A DNA stretch of 64,000 nucleotides from Sphingopyxis sp. (GCA_013823985.1 PNNB01000047.1:243690-307689), one strand, 5' to 3'. Counted from the stretch's first letter, positions 18,718 to 28,224 are shown. Program-made: numbers and translations. The notes: a model not told the origin generated them from the letters alone.

Positions 18718-18865
18718 ACCGCGCACGGCACGGAAGGTTCACCGAGATTCGGGCAAATTCTCAACACCGCTTTTATCCCTATGGATTCAGCGCGAAATGC
18801 GCGTTCTGCCGCACTTTCATACGTGGAGTATAGACGGCGGGACATTGCGAACATATACAGAACAA

Positions 18866-20107
18866 ATGACCCGATTACAAGTGACCGAGAAGCTCGCCAT
18901 CCTGGCGGATGCCGCCAAATATGACGCGTCCTGCGCCTCATCCGGAACCGTCAAACGATCCAGCTCGAAATCGGGCGGGATCGGTTCGACCGAGGGCATG
19001 GGCATCTGTCATGCCTATGCGCCCGATGGGCGGTGCATATCGCTGCTGAAGATTTTGCTGACCAACAGCTGCATTTTCGACTGCCATTATTGCATCAACC
19101 GCAAAAGCTCCAACGTCCGCCGTGCGCGCTTTACGCCCAAGGAGGTCGTCGACCTGACGCTCAACTTCTACAAGCGCAATTATATCGAGGGGCTGTTCCT
19201 CTCATCGGGCATCATCAAAAGCTCCAACTATACGATGGAGCAGATTGTCGAGGTCGCGCGCAGCTTGCGGGAGGATCATGACTTTCGCGGCTATATCCAT
19301 TTGAAGACCATCCCGGATGCCGACCCCGAGCTGCTGGAGGCGGCGGGGCGGCATGCGGACCGGTTGTCAATCAATGTGGAACTGCCGACCCGCGAAGGGC
19401 TGAACCGCCTCGCCCCCGAAAAGTCCGAAGAGCGGATCGAAGGCGCAATGGGCGGGCTGAAGACCTCGATCCTCGATGGCCGTGACGCCAAGAAGAAATA
19501 TCGCAGCGCGCCGAACTTCGCCCCGGCCGGGCAGTCCACACAGATGATAGTCGGGGCCGACGCGGCGACCGACAGCGACATCGTACGCCGCGCCAACGGA
19601 CTATATGACCGCTTCGGCCTGCGCCGCGTTTATTATTCGGCGTTCAGTCCCATTCCGGACGCGAGCGCGGTCCTGCCCCTGCAACGCCCGCCACTGATGC
19701 GGGAGCACCGGCTGTACCAGTCCGATTGGCTGATGCGCTTTTACGGCTTTGCCCCGCAGGAGGTCGTCGATGCAGCGCAAGCCGACGGCATGTTGCCGCT
19801 CGACATTGATCCGAAGCTCGCCTGGGCGCTGAAGCACCGCGGGCAGTTTCCGGTTGATGTGAACCGCGCGCCCAAGGAAATGCTCTGGCGGGTGCCCGGT
19901 TTGGGAACGAAGGCGGTGAAGGCCATCCTGAAGGCCCGGCGCTGGCGGCGGCTGCGGCTTGAGGATGTAGGGCGGCTGACGGTTTCGATCGCGAAAATCC
20001 GGCCATTCCTGATTGCCGACGGGTGGACGCCGGGGGCGCTCACCGATCTGGAACATCTGCGCGCCAGTGTTGCGCCAAAGGTGGAGCAGCTGGAGCTCTT
20101 CACATGA
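18866..20107 (+). CDS. Putative DNA modification/repair radical SAM protein
   Basis: 413-residue radical SAM protein. The cluster motif is C-x3-C-x2-C in NSCIFDCHYCINR. A TIM-barrel core with LFLSSGIIKSSNYT and YIHLKTIPDAD follows, then a C-terminal helix-hairpin-helix (RVPGLGTKAVKAIL) that suggests DNA contact. The ATG at 18866 gives the usual N-terminus (RLQVTEKLAILADAAKYDASC). This family is almost always paired with a DUF4130/UdgX gene, as here: the stop overlaps the next ATG (ATGA). The chemistry is unknown. Confidence 0.9.
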   Translation: MTRLQVTEKLAILADAAKYDASCASSGTVKRSSSKSGGIGSTEGMGICHAYAPDGRCISLLKILLTNSCIFDCHYCINRKSSNVRRARFTPKEVVDLTLNFYKRNYIEGLFLSSGIIKSSNYTMEQIVEVARSLREDHDFRGYIHLKTIPDADPELLEAAGRHADRLSINVELPTREGLNRLAPEKSEERIEGAMGGLKTSILDGRDAKKKYRSAPNFAPAGQSTQMIVGADAATDSDIVRRANGLYDRFGLRRVYYSAFSPIPDASAVLPLQRPPLMREHRLYQSDWLMRFYGFAPQEVVDAAQADGMLPLDIDPKLAWALKHRGQFPVDVNRAPKEMLWRVPGLGTKAVKAILKARRWRRLRLEDVGRLTVSIAKIRPFLIADGWTPGALTDLEHLRASVAPKVEQLELFT

Positions 20108-21474
20108 TTACCGCGCGGCTATCGGCAGAGGATGATTTTGACGGCTGGCGCAACCAGTGCCGGGGGCTGATGCGGCTCGGCGCACGGCCGGCGGATGTGA
20201 TCTGGCAAGTGGGCGAGCAGCGGACCGACCTGTTTGCCAGCCCCGAATCCAACATCGAAGCCGCACCGATTGGCGTGCCCAAGGGCTTTGCCGAATTGGC
20301 GCGATCGGTCATCTGCCATTCGGACCCGGAGCGTTTTGGTTTGCTCTATGGCCTGCTGGTCGACCTCAAGGCCCGGCGGCGGCACATGGGGGATGAGGCC
20401 GATCCCCTGCTCCGCAAGCTGGAGATAATGGCCAAGCATGTCCGCCGCGACATCCACAAAATGCGCGCTTTTCTGCGGTTTCGGCGGGTCGAGGAGGACG
20501 GAGGCGAGGAACATTTCATCGCCTGGTTTGAACCTGAACACCACATCGTCCGCACGAACGCCGCCTTCTTCGTCCGCCGCTTTGCCGGGATGAAATGGTC
20601 GATTCTGACCCCCCAATTGTCGATCCACTGGGACCGACAAAAGCTGCTCGAAGCATCAGCCGCGTTAAAAGAAGACGCCCCGACAGAGGATGATATCGAG
20701 GAACAGTGGAAGACCTATTACGGTTCAATCTTCAATCCGGCACGGCTCAAAGTGAAGGCCATGCTGAAGGAAATGCCCAAGAAATACTGGCACAACATGC
20801 CGGAAACAGCGTTGGTAACCGAACTGATCCAGTCGGCGCGCAACCGCGAAGTGGCGATGATCGAAAAGGATATCGTGCCGTCGGCACCCGACACACTGCC
20901 CACCTTGCACGCCGAAGCCAACCGCTGCCGCCGCTGCCCCCTGCACGGCCCGGCCACCCAATTGGTTTTCGGCGAAGGTCCCAGCAGTGCCCGATTGATG
21001 TTTGTCGGCGAACAACCGGGCGATCAGGAAGATCGTTCCGGACGTCCATTCGTTGGACCAGCAGGGCAAATATTTGACGCGGCGCTAACGCAGGCTGGCT
21101 TGGATCGGACCCAAAGCTATGTGACCAATGCGGTCAAACATTTCAAATTCCGTCCCGAAGGCAAAAGGCGCATCCACGAACGGCCCAATGTGGGCGAAAT
21201 CAACCACTGCCGATGGTGGCTGAAACGCGAGATTGAACTGGTGAAGCCAGATCTGATTGTCGCCCTCGGCGCCACGGCAGCGCGCAGTTTGACCGGGCGG
21301 GCATTACCGATCACCGTCAGCCGTGGGCAGATATTCGAAAGTCTGGAAGGCGTGCCGGTGCTGGTAACCATCCACCCGAGCTATCTGCTCAGGCTACCCG
21401 ATCCCGAAGCAACGGAGCGCGAACGCGTCCGGTTTGTCGAGGATTTGAAGAGTGCGCAGAGCCATGTGGCATGA
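20104..21474 (+). CDS. UdgX-type uracil-DNA binding/glycosylase protein with DUF4130 N-terminal domain
   Basis: 456 residues in two parts: an N-terminal DUF4130-type domain (about 1-245, paired with radical SAM in this family) and a C-terminal family-4-like uracil-DNA glycosylase. The latter has CRRCPL (Fe-S Cys), GEQPGDQEDRSGRPFVGPAG, the UdgX-specific insertion KRRIHERP, and HPSYLLR. In UdgX the His of KRRIH forms a covalent bond to the abasic sugar after uracil removal, so the protein becomes trapped on DNA. Here the motif is intact. It is coupled to the radical SAM gene, and this pair faces the ligase-exonuclease operon. Confidence 0.92.
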   Translation: MITARLSAEDDFDGWRNQCRGLMRLGARPADVIWQVGEQRTDLFASPESNIEAAPIGVPKGFAELARSVICHSDPERFGLLYGLLVDLKARRRHMGDEADPLLRKLEIMAKHVRRDIHKMRAFLRFRRVEEDGGEEHFIAWFEPEHHIVRTNAAFFVRRFAGMKWSILTPQLSIHWDRQKLLEASAALKEDAPTEDDIEEQWKTYYGSIFNPARLKVKAMLKEMPKKYWHNMPETALVTELIQSARNREVAMIEKDIVPSAPDTLPTLHAEANRCRRCPLHGPATQLVFGEGPSSARLMFVGEQPGDQEDRSGRPFVGPAGQIFDAALTQAGLDRTQSYVTNAVKHFKFRPEGKRRIHERPNVGEINHCRWWLKREIELVKPDLIVALGATAARSLTGRALPITVSRGQIFESLEGVPVLVTIHPSYLLRLPDPEATERERVRFVEDLKSAQSHVA

Positions 21475-21487
21475 GTGCGCCTTTGCT

Positions 21488-23659
21488 TCATACCGCCTTC
21501 AAATGGAACAGCAAGCACGTCTCCGGCTGGGCATGGGGCAATTGCATCCCGGCCTGCATCAGCGCCGCGCCGCTAAATACGGCTCCTGCACCGCCAAGGT
21601 CGAGTTTCTCGATCAGGGATGGTGCTTTCACCGCCTGCCACGCGTCCGGCCAGATGAGGGTCAGATGGTAATTGCGCGCCGGATCAAGTCCTGCAAATTG
21701 CAGCCTTCCCGGCAAAACATGCTGGTCGCCCCACATATAACAGAACGAAAAAAGAGCCTCCGACTTGTCGCGAGCCACGACTCCGCTGGCCAGATGATGA
21801 GGTGCGGTATCAAGGCGGTAAATATCACTGTCGTGCAACAATTGGCGGTGCTGCTTATGAAGGGCAATGGCGGATTTGAGCTGGACAAGATCCGCCTCCC
21901 GCTCGGTCAGCAGGTTCAGTTCCAATCCCATATGGCCAGTCAAGGCTGTGGCAGCGCGCATCGCCATGGAGATGCGCCGCCCCGTCACATGGCAATGGGC
22001 AGGTCCGACATGGCACCCCAAAATTTCGGGGGGCAAAAAGAAGCTCGCGCCGCGCTGAATACTCTGTCGGTCCAGGGCATCGTTGCTGTCGGAGGTCCAA
22101 ACACGGTCGCTGTGCGCCAGCACACCCATATCGGCCCGTGCACCGCCAGACGAACAGCTTTCGATTTCGACATGCGGATGGGCGGCGCGCAGCCGATCCA
22201 GCAACGCATAAAGCGCGTGCACTTGCGCAACGGCACGAACTCCACCGTCTACGCCGCCCGGGTGGCTGAGATCGCGGTTCATGTCCCATTTGATATAGCG
22301 GATGTCATGGTCCCGCAAAACCGCGTCAATCCGCTCAAACAGATAATCCGCGACCTCGGGCCGGCTGATGTCGAGCACATATTGGGTTCGGAAGGGAATT
22401 TGATCGACGCCCTCTGCCCCCAGTACCCAATCGGGATGCGCCCGAAAAAGGTCGCTGTCCGGATTGACCATTTCCGGCTCAAACCAGATACCCATTTCCA
22501 TGCCCAAAGCGGTAACATGGTCCACAAGCGGCCCGAGGCCTTCCGGATATACATCTTCCGACACGACCCAGTCCCCAAGCCCCGCAAGGTCATTGCGCCG
22601 AGCGCCGAACCAGCCGTCATCCAGCACGAAGCGTTCGACCCCCAGCGCAGCCGCCTTGGTTGCAAGGTCTTTCAATCGTTCGGTATCATGATCGAAATAG
22701 ACAGCCTCCCATGTATTATAATGGACCGGCCGTGGCTTGGCGCGCATTTCGGTCCGCAGCAGCTTCGTGCGGACATGATCGTGAAACTTCCGGCTAAGGG
22801 CGCTAATACCCTGAGCACTATAAGCGCCTACGATTTCGGGGCTGGCATAGCTTTCGCCGGGAGCCAGACGGATTTCGCCCGGAAAAAGCAGTGCACCCAA
22901 GCTTGCAACAACGCGACCGTCGGTCAGTGTATCGACCCGCAACCGGTGGTTACCGCTCCAAGCCAGGTGCAGACCATAGACTTCTCCCGCACTTTCGTTG
23001 GTGTCCGCGGTGGCGAGCAGAAGCGCGGGGTAGCTGAAGTGCGACGTGCGCCCGCTGCGGTTTTCCCGCACATAACTTCCCGACATCCGGGTGATGCGTT
23101 CGCGGCCAAATTCTTGGGTCCAGCGTCCGGTAAAGCCGATGACATCCGTCATGCTTTGGGGGAGTTCAAGGCAAGCAGTTGCCATGTCGTTCAGATCAAG
23201 CTGTGTTGCCCCATAGTTGGTAAGAGTAGATGCGATACGCAAAACGCCTGTTTCGGGGTCGAGATCAATCCGGTATTCCAGCCCCAAACGGGTCTGCTCA
23301 TCGCGACAAATAAGCCTCGCACCTTTCGGCAGCGGCTCGACCTTAGCGACGCGAAACAAACTGCCCCAGTCTTTACCGGCGCGATGCGCGGCCAATCCCT
23401 GCACCATCGGATGCCCAAGTCCCGCCTCCATCGCCAGAGACAATGGCAGCGCTACGTCCGCAACCCCGTGCATTCCCTGAGGCAGGGCAAGCCGCGCAAT
23501 CTCGTCGCCCGAAACATTTTTGCCGAGTGCCGGTCCCCAATAGAGAAGCGAAGGAGGAGCTCCAACTGCGCAGGCAATCAGGAGAGTGCAGTCGACCGCA
23601 TCAAGGCGCAAATGGTGCAAAGGACCCTCCGGTGTTTTTGTTGATGTTTGCGACAGCAT
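21488..23659 (-). CDS. Alpha-galactosidase, glycoside hydrolase family 36
   Basis: About 723-residue GH36 enzyme: an N-terminal beta-sandwich (to about 300), then a TIM barrel with VLDDGWFGAR, the nucleophile Asp in YIKWDMNRD, and the acid/base region SCSSGGARAD...WTSDSND, then a C-terminal beta domain. It removes alpha-linked galactose from galactosides. No signal peptide is seen, so it acts on imported substrates. ATG 23659 is used; a GTG at 23671 is also possible. It is divergent from the symporter-glycerol kinase operon and convergent with the UdgX gene (13 bp apart). Confidence 0.92.
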   Translation of the reverse strand: MLSQTSTKTPEGPLHHLRLDAVDCTLLIACAVGAPPSLLYWGPALGKNVSGDEIARLALPQGMHGVADVALPLSLAMEAGLGHPMVQGLAAHRAGKDWGSLFRVAKVEPLPKGARLICRDEQTRLGLEYRIDLDPETGVLRIASTLTNYGATQLDLNDMATACLELPQSMTDVIGFTGRWTQEFGRERITRMSGSYVRENRSGRTSHFSYPALLLATADTNESAGEVYGLHLAWSGNHRLRVDTLTDGRVVASLGALLFPGEIRLAPGESYASPEIVGAYSAQGISALSRKFHDHVRTKLLRTEMRAKPRPVHYNTWEAVYFDHDTERLKDLATKAAALGVERFVLDDGWFGARRNDLAGLGDWVVSEDVYPEGLGPLVDHVTALGMEMGIWFEPEMVNPDSDLFRAHPDWVLGAEGVDQIPFRTQYVLDISRPEVADYLFERIDAVLRDHDIRYIKWDMNRDLSHPGGVDGGVRAVAQVHALYALLDRLRAAHPHVEIESCSSGGARADMGVLAHSDRVWTSDSNDALDRQSIQRGASFFLPPEILGCHVGPAHCHVTGRRISMAMRAATALTGHMGLELNLLTEREADLVQLKSAIALHKQHRQLLHDSDIYRLDTAPHHLASGVVARDKSEALFSFCYMWGDQHVLPGRLQFAGLDPARNYHLTLIWPDAWQAVKAPSLIEKLDLGGAGAVFSGAALMQAGMQLPHAQPETCLLFHLKAV

Positions 23660-23761
23660 CCGATTTGTCACATTGTCTTTTCAGGGACATGGTCTACTTT
23701 CGCAATCAAATAAAGCGTGCAGGCACGGACTTGCATACGAATTTAACTCGGGGGAGTGCCA

Positions 23762-25288
23762 ATGTTTGAAACCACGAACAGTGCGGGACAGATTGGTATT
23801 TTCGTCGCCCTCACCGCCCTCATCGCGCTTCTCACCTATTGGAAGGTCCACGGCAAGGGCGCGAACCGCACTGAGGAATCAGGTTCGACCAAAGAGGTTT
23901 TTCTGGCGGGCGGCGGCTTGACCTGGTTGTTCGTGGCAGGATCAATCACGCTCACCAATCTGTCGACCGAGCAACTGGTCGGCATGAACGGAAACCAGAT
24001 GCTTCTGCTGGCCTGGTGGGAGATTTGCGGCTTTATTGGCCTGCTGATCCTCGCCTTTGTATTCGTGCCTATTTATTACCGTAACAACTGTACCACAGTG
24101 ACCGAATTGCTGGAGCGGCGCTATAACGGCGGCAGTATTCGAACGGTCATCTCGGCGCTTTTCCTTTTGGGGAATATATTAATCTACCTTCCCGCCGCGC
24201 TCTATTCGGGAAGTTTGTTTCTGAAGTCGATGTTCGGGGTGGACTGGTCGCTATTATGGTTTGCGGCACCCATGGCGATAATTGCGGCGATTTACACCAT
24301 CACCGGAGGACTGCGCGCGGTCGCCGTTATGGACACCTATTCCGGGATCGGTGTTCTGGCGATTGCTTTTCTGGTCGTCATTTTGGCGTTGACGGCAGTC
24401 GACTTTGACCTGTCCACGGTGCCCGCGGAGCGGACCTCGATGATAGGCAGCATCGAATCCCCCATCCCCTTCCACACATTGTTTACAGGGATGATCTTCA
24501 TCCAGATTTTCTACTGGTCAACAAACCAGAATATCACCCAAAAAGCGATGACCGCACCGACTGTGCGCGAAGCTCAAAAGGGTGTTTTGGCTGCCGCTGT
24601 CGTGCGCATCCTCATCATTCCCGCAATTGTCGTTATTCCAGGCGTAGTCGCCTACAAATTGTTCGGCAGCTTGGGCGATGCTGCCTATGGCAAGCTCGTT
24701 GCACACGTCCTGCCCGGGTGGATGTCAGGGGCGTTCGCCGCAATGATGATGGCAGCAGTGATTGCCCATACCAGCGCGATATTGAATAGCTCCGTTGCAC
24801 TCTATTCCGTCGATTTCCACGATAAGTTCATCAGTCCGGTGGCAAATCACTGGCGTCTGGCGGCGGTCGTTTCGGTGGTTTTGACAATAACCTCGATACT
24901 GCTCGTACCGGTTTTCGAAAACGCGAAAAGCATCATCAACCTGTTGCAGCAACTGAACGGCCTGTCGTCGATGCCCATATTGTCTGCCTTCATCGCCGGA
25001 CTGTTGTTCCGGAATATGGATGCCCGCGCTGCGATCGCAGGTTTGATATGGGGCGTTGCGCTTTATGCCTTCCACAATTTCATTCTCTATGTTCCCGACA
25101 CGCTATACGCCGGAGAAACATTCTACCAGCATATCGGCATCGGCTGGCTGCATTATATTGATGTTATGGCCATTGTTTTGGTTACATGTGTGCTGATGGC
25201 TTTGGCCGTCAACCGGTTCCTTTTCGGGAATCGGGCTGTTTTCATCTGGAGCAAGGAGGGACGCCGTCTTACGGCGCTTGAGGCATGA
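23762..25288 (+). CDS. Sodium:solute symporter (SSS family, sugar-type)
   Basis: 508-residue Na+-coupled importer with about 13-14 membrane segments. Sequence features of the SLC5/SSS sugar branch: FLAGGGLTWLFVAGSITLTNLSTEQLVGMNG, the TM region YTITGGLRAVAVMDTYSG and the FYWSTNQNITQKAM block. The best relatives by eye are SGLT-like sugar transporters. Start at ATG 23762 with GGGGGAG upstream (an in-frame GTG at 23756 is possible). It overlaps glycerol kinase by 4 nt and is divergent from the alpha-galactosidase, so it probably imports the galactoside. Confidence 0.9.
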   Translation: MFETTNSAGQIGIFVALTALIALLTYWKVHGKGANRTEESGSTKEVFLAGGGLTWLFVAGSITLTNLSTEQLVGMNGNQMLLLAWWEICGFIGLLILAFVFVPIYYRNNCTTVTELLERRYNGGSIRTVISALFLLGNILIYLPAALYSGSLFLKSMFGVDWSLLWFAAPMAIIAAIYTITGGLRAVAVMDTYSGIGVLAIAFLVVILALTAVDFDLSTVPAERTSMIGSIESPIPFHTLFTGMIFIQIFYWSTNQNITQKAMTAPTVREAQKGVLAAAVVRILIIPAIVVIPGVVAYKLFGSLGDAAYGKLVAHVLPGWMSGAFAAMMMAAVIAHTSAILNSSVALYSVDFHDKFISPVANHWRLAAVVSVVLTITSILLVPVFENAKSIINLLQQLNGLSSMPILSAFIAGLLFRNMDARAAIAGLIWGVALYAFHNFILYVPDTLYAGETFYQHIGIGWLHYIDVMAIVLVTCVLMALAVNRFLFGNRAVFIWSKEGRRLTALEA

Positions 25289-26760
25289 GCAAAAAATTAT
25301 TGGTCATTGATGAAGGGACAACATCGACCCGCGCAGTGCTGTTCGCGGCGAGCGGCGAGGCACTCGGCAGTTGCCAGCGTCCGCTGACGCAGCACTATCC
25401 AGCCCCGGGACTGGTGGAACACGACGCAGAGGAAATCTGGAACCTCACCCTCGAATGCGCACGCGAAATGGTCGCAAAGGCCGGTGGCGCTGACCAGATC
25501 GCGGGCATCGGTATCACCAACCAACGTGAGACAATTGTATTCTGGGATGCGCGCACAGGAAAGCCGCTTGCCCCAGCCATAGTCTGGCAAGACCGGCGCA
25601 CAGCGGACCAGTGCATGGCCCTGCGCGAACGCGGCGAAGAACCCGTTGTTCAAGCGAAAACAGGTTTGTTGCTCGACCCCTATTTTTCAGGCTCGAAAAT
25701 TGGCTGGGCGCTCGAAAACTGGCCGCAACTGGCCGAGGCAGGTGCACATCTTCGGGTAGGTACGATCGAGAGTTACCTTGTTTATCGCCTGACCGGTGGC
25801 GCGCACATCAGCGACGCGAGCAATGCATCACGGACCGCATTGATGGCGATAGGCAGCGGCGGCTGGGATGATGGCCTTACCGACCTTTTTGGGGTTCCCC
25901 GGGAGATACTTCCCGAAATCACAGATTGTGCCGGACAACTTGGAATTACGGCACCCGATATTTTTGGATCATCTATTCCGATAACCGGAATGGCAGGCGA
26001 CCAGCAGGCGGCCACTATCGGTCAGGGATGTTTCGCGGTCGGGCAAACCAAGGCAACATTCGGCACAGGCGCTTTTGTCCTGACGCAAACGGGCACGACG
26101 CTTCGGCAGTCAAAACATCGGTTGCTGTCCACGGTATTGTATCAGATTGCGGGTGAGCGGCACTATGCCTTGGAAGGTTCCGTGTTCGTGGCGGGTAGCC
26201 TCGTGCAGTGGCTGCGTGATGATTTGGGATTGATCGACAGCGCCGCAGAAACCGAACCTCTTGCGCGAAGTGTACCCGATAATGGCGGCGTCTATCTGGT
26301 ACCGGCGCTCTCCGGGCTTGGCGCCCCGCATTGGCAGCCCAATGCGCGCGGAACGATCGCGGGCCTCAGCTTCTCGGCGAAGAAAGCGCATATTGCCCGC
26401 GCTGCTTTGGAGGCGATGGCGCACCAGACTCATGACCTGAAAACCGCCTTTGCCGCCGACGGCGCCGATTGGGCCGAGCTGCGCATCGACGGTGGCATGG
26501 TTGCGAACGACTGGATGGCGCAGGATCTGGCAGACATATTGGCAATAGATGTCGAGCGTCCGGCCTTCATTGAAACAACGGCATTGGGGGCAGCAATGCT
26601 CGCCGCGGTAGGTGCTGGTCTTTATCCGTCGCTGGAGGCTGCGACCGACATGCGCGGCGGTGTAACGCGCTTCCAACCCGCCATGCCTGACGCCGATCGG
26701 CAGACAAGGTTGAACGGCTGGGGAGATGCACTATCGCGCGTCCTCGCCCCGCAGTCATAA
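25285..26760 (+). CDS. glpK: Glycerol kinase GlpK
   Basis: 491-residue FGGY kinase that phosphorylates glycerol to sn-glycerol 3-phosphate. The N-terminal phosphate loop DEGTTSTRAVLF, GITNQRETIVFWD, WQDRRT, GMAGDQQAAT and LRIDGGMVANDWMAQ are typical GlpK blocks. The length is usual. It overlaps the symporter by 4 nt (ATGA). No glpF, glpD or glpR is nearby; instead its partners are a symporter and an alpha-galactosidase, suggesting glycerol is produced inside the cell from a galactosyl-glycerol. Confidence 0.93.
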   Translation: MSKKLLVIDEGTTSTRAVLFAASGEALGSCQRPLTQHYPAPGLVEHDAEEIWNLTLECAREMVAKAGGADQIAGIGITNQRETIVFWDARTGKPLAPAIVWQDRRTADQCMALRERGEEPVVQAKTGLLLDPYFSGSKIGWALENWPQLAEAGAHLRVGTIESYLVYRLTGGAHISDASNASRTALMAIGSGGWDDGLTDLFGVPREILPEITDCAGQLGITAPDIFGSSIPITGMAGDQQAATIGQGCFAVGQTKATFGTGAFVLTQTGTTLRQSKHRLLSTVLYQIAGERHYALEGSVFVAGSLVQWLRDDLGLIDSAAETEPLARSVPDNGGVYLVPALSGLGAPHWQPNARGTIAGLSFSAKKAHIARAALEAMAHQTHDLKTAFAADGADWAELRIDGGMVANDWMAQDLADILAIDVERPAFIETTALGAAMLAAVGAGLYPSLEAATDMRGGVTRFQPAMPDADRQTRLNGWGDALSRVLAPQS

Positions 26761-26883
26761 CGACAGCTTTGATACGCCAGCAGTCACAGGAGGAGTTGCG
26801 GTAAAAGTTTACGCCATTTTAACCATCCTTGGGCATTCTGTACCCGACTAAAAAGTCGCGACGTACATCGACAGGACCCAAAG

Positions 26884-28224
26884 ATGGATAATTTGCGCGG
26901 ATTTGAGCCATATGGATCGGACTATCAGCCCGATGTCCCAGGTTATGCCGTATTCGACGATGAAGACGCCGCGATCGAAGCGCCGCCTGTGGTTTCGACC
27001 GACGAACGCCGCATGCAAGTGCGCGCCTATAATTTCTGGACCGCGCAGCTAAACGACAAAAACTATCCTTCAATTGAAGAACTTGACCCGTCATCCGTCG
27101 AAGATTTCCGGGATTACAGCGTCCTTCTCGACTTTACCTCAGGCATTGAAAACCCGTCCATCGAATATCTTGGCGACAAGCTTCGCTCCGAATGCGGGTT
27201 GAGCGATGATGTGTCTTATCTCGACCAAGTCCCAAGCAGATCCTTGCTTTCGCGCATTACCGACCATTATCTGCAGATCATAGCCAACCGCGCTCCGATT
27301 GGGTTTGAAGCGGAGTTCATCAATGATCGCGGCGTCAACATCATGTATCGCGGCATCCTGTTGCCCTATTCTTCCGACGACGACACCATTGATTTCATTT
27401 ACGGCGTCATCAACTGGAAAGAGGCGGTATCGGTGGAAATCGCTGCGCCGTTGCAGTTGGAGGTCGAACAAGCTTTGGCCGCCGCGCCTCCGCGGCAGGA
27501 ACATGTTCCAGTATGGGCCGATGGTCCGACCGCCGGGCATCTGGACGATGCACCGGAAGACGAACCCATTGTTGACGAACTCGAGCTCGGCAAAGCCTAT
27601 GCCGTGGTTGAGTCGCAGCCCGACGAAAACTCGTCACTGGCTGACTGGCTCGATGCAGCCCGTCAAAGCGCAGACAGCGCCCGCGACGCTGATATGCGGA
27701 CTCGCGATGCCCTGTATCAGGCAATCGGCCGTGCACACGACTTTGCCCTTGTGGCTGCAAAATATCCGGCGGATTACGCTGAATTGCTGAGTGATGCCGG
27801 GCTTGTTGCGCAAGAGCGCGCGAGATTCACACCGATTGTGAAGCTGGTTTTTGGCATCGGCTATGACAAAACCCGCCTTACCGAATTTGCAACAGCTTTG
27901 CAGTTTGCTGATCGTAATGCCGTCCCAATGGGCGGCCTCGCCGAAATACTCTCCAAGCATGAAGGCGGCTTGAAAGGTATCATCGCTGCCGAACGCCGCG
28001 CAAAAAAGGTTGCGGCCGGGCAACATGTCGCCACTCCCGCTGTAGATCCGAGGTCGCGCCTACGTACAGCGCGTGTGCGTGATTTGAGTGAGTTTGCAGG
28101 GTCAGGCGAAGAATTCGTGCTGCTCGTGGCTCGCCGCGATGCGGATGGTAATGTTGCGATTGTAGGCGCGGTCGATGCGGACGCCGCGCTGACAGAAAAG
28201 GCACTCCGCAAAACCGCTGTCTGA
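26884..28224 (+). CDS. PAS_5-type sensory protein of unknown function
   Basis: 446-residue soluble protein. Residues about 45-190 read as a PAS_5-like domain: RAYNFWTAQLNDKNYPSIEELDP, then FRDYSVLLDFTSGIENPSIEYLGDKL, and LLPYSSDDDTIDFIYGVINW. The rest is an acidic linker and a helical C-terminal half with no output domain I recognise (no kinase, GGDEF or HTH). It resembles a protein widely kept in sphingomonads. It may sense a small ligand or redox state; that is inference. It lies between glpK and dapE. Confidence 0.65.
   Translation: MDNLRGFEPYGSDYQPDVPGYAVFDDEDAAIEAPPVVSTDERRMQVRAYNFWTAQLNDKNYPSIEELDPSSVEDFRDYSVLLDFTSGIENPSIEYLGDKLRSECGLSDDVSYLDQVPSRSLLSRITDHYLQIIANRAPIGFEAEFINDRGVNIMYRGILLPYSSDDDTIDFIYGVINWKEAVSVEIAAPLQLEVEQALAAAPPRQEHVPVWADGPTAGHLDDAPEDEPIVDELELGKAYAVVESQPDENSSLADWLDAARQSADSARDADMRTRDALYQAIGRAHDFALVAAKYPADYAELLSDAGLVAQERARFTPIVKLVFGIGYDKTRLTEFATALQFADRNAVPMGGLAEILSKHEGGLKGIIAAERRAKKVAAGQHVATPAVDPRSRLRTARVRDLSEFAGSGEEFVLLVARRDADGNVAIVGAVDADAALTEKALRKTAV

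Noticed and set aside
17755..18924. 389-codon plus-strand frame opposite the exonuclease gene
   Set aside because: Antisense shadow; Arg/His/Gly-rich with no family motifs, and it runs through the promoter of the opposite operon.
21452..23644. 730-codon open frame on the plus strand, opposite the alpha-galactosidase
   Set aside because: Shadow of the real gene caused by its G+C-rich codon pattern; product has no family-like motifs, while the opposite strand has full GH36 motifs.
23660..23761. TTGTCT...TACTTT promoter candidate in the divergent region between alpha-galactosidase and symporter
   Set aside because: Spacing of 16 bp and weak matches on both strands; cannot be told from chance.
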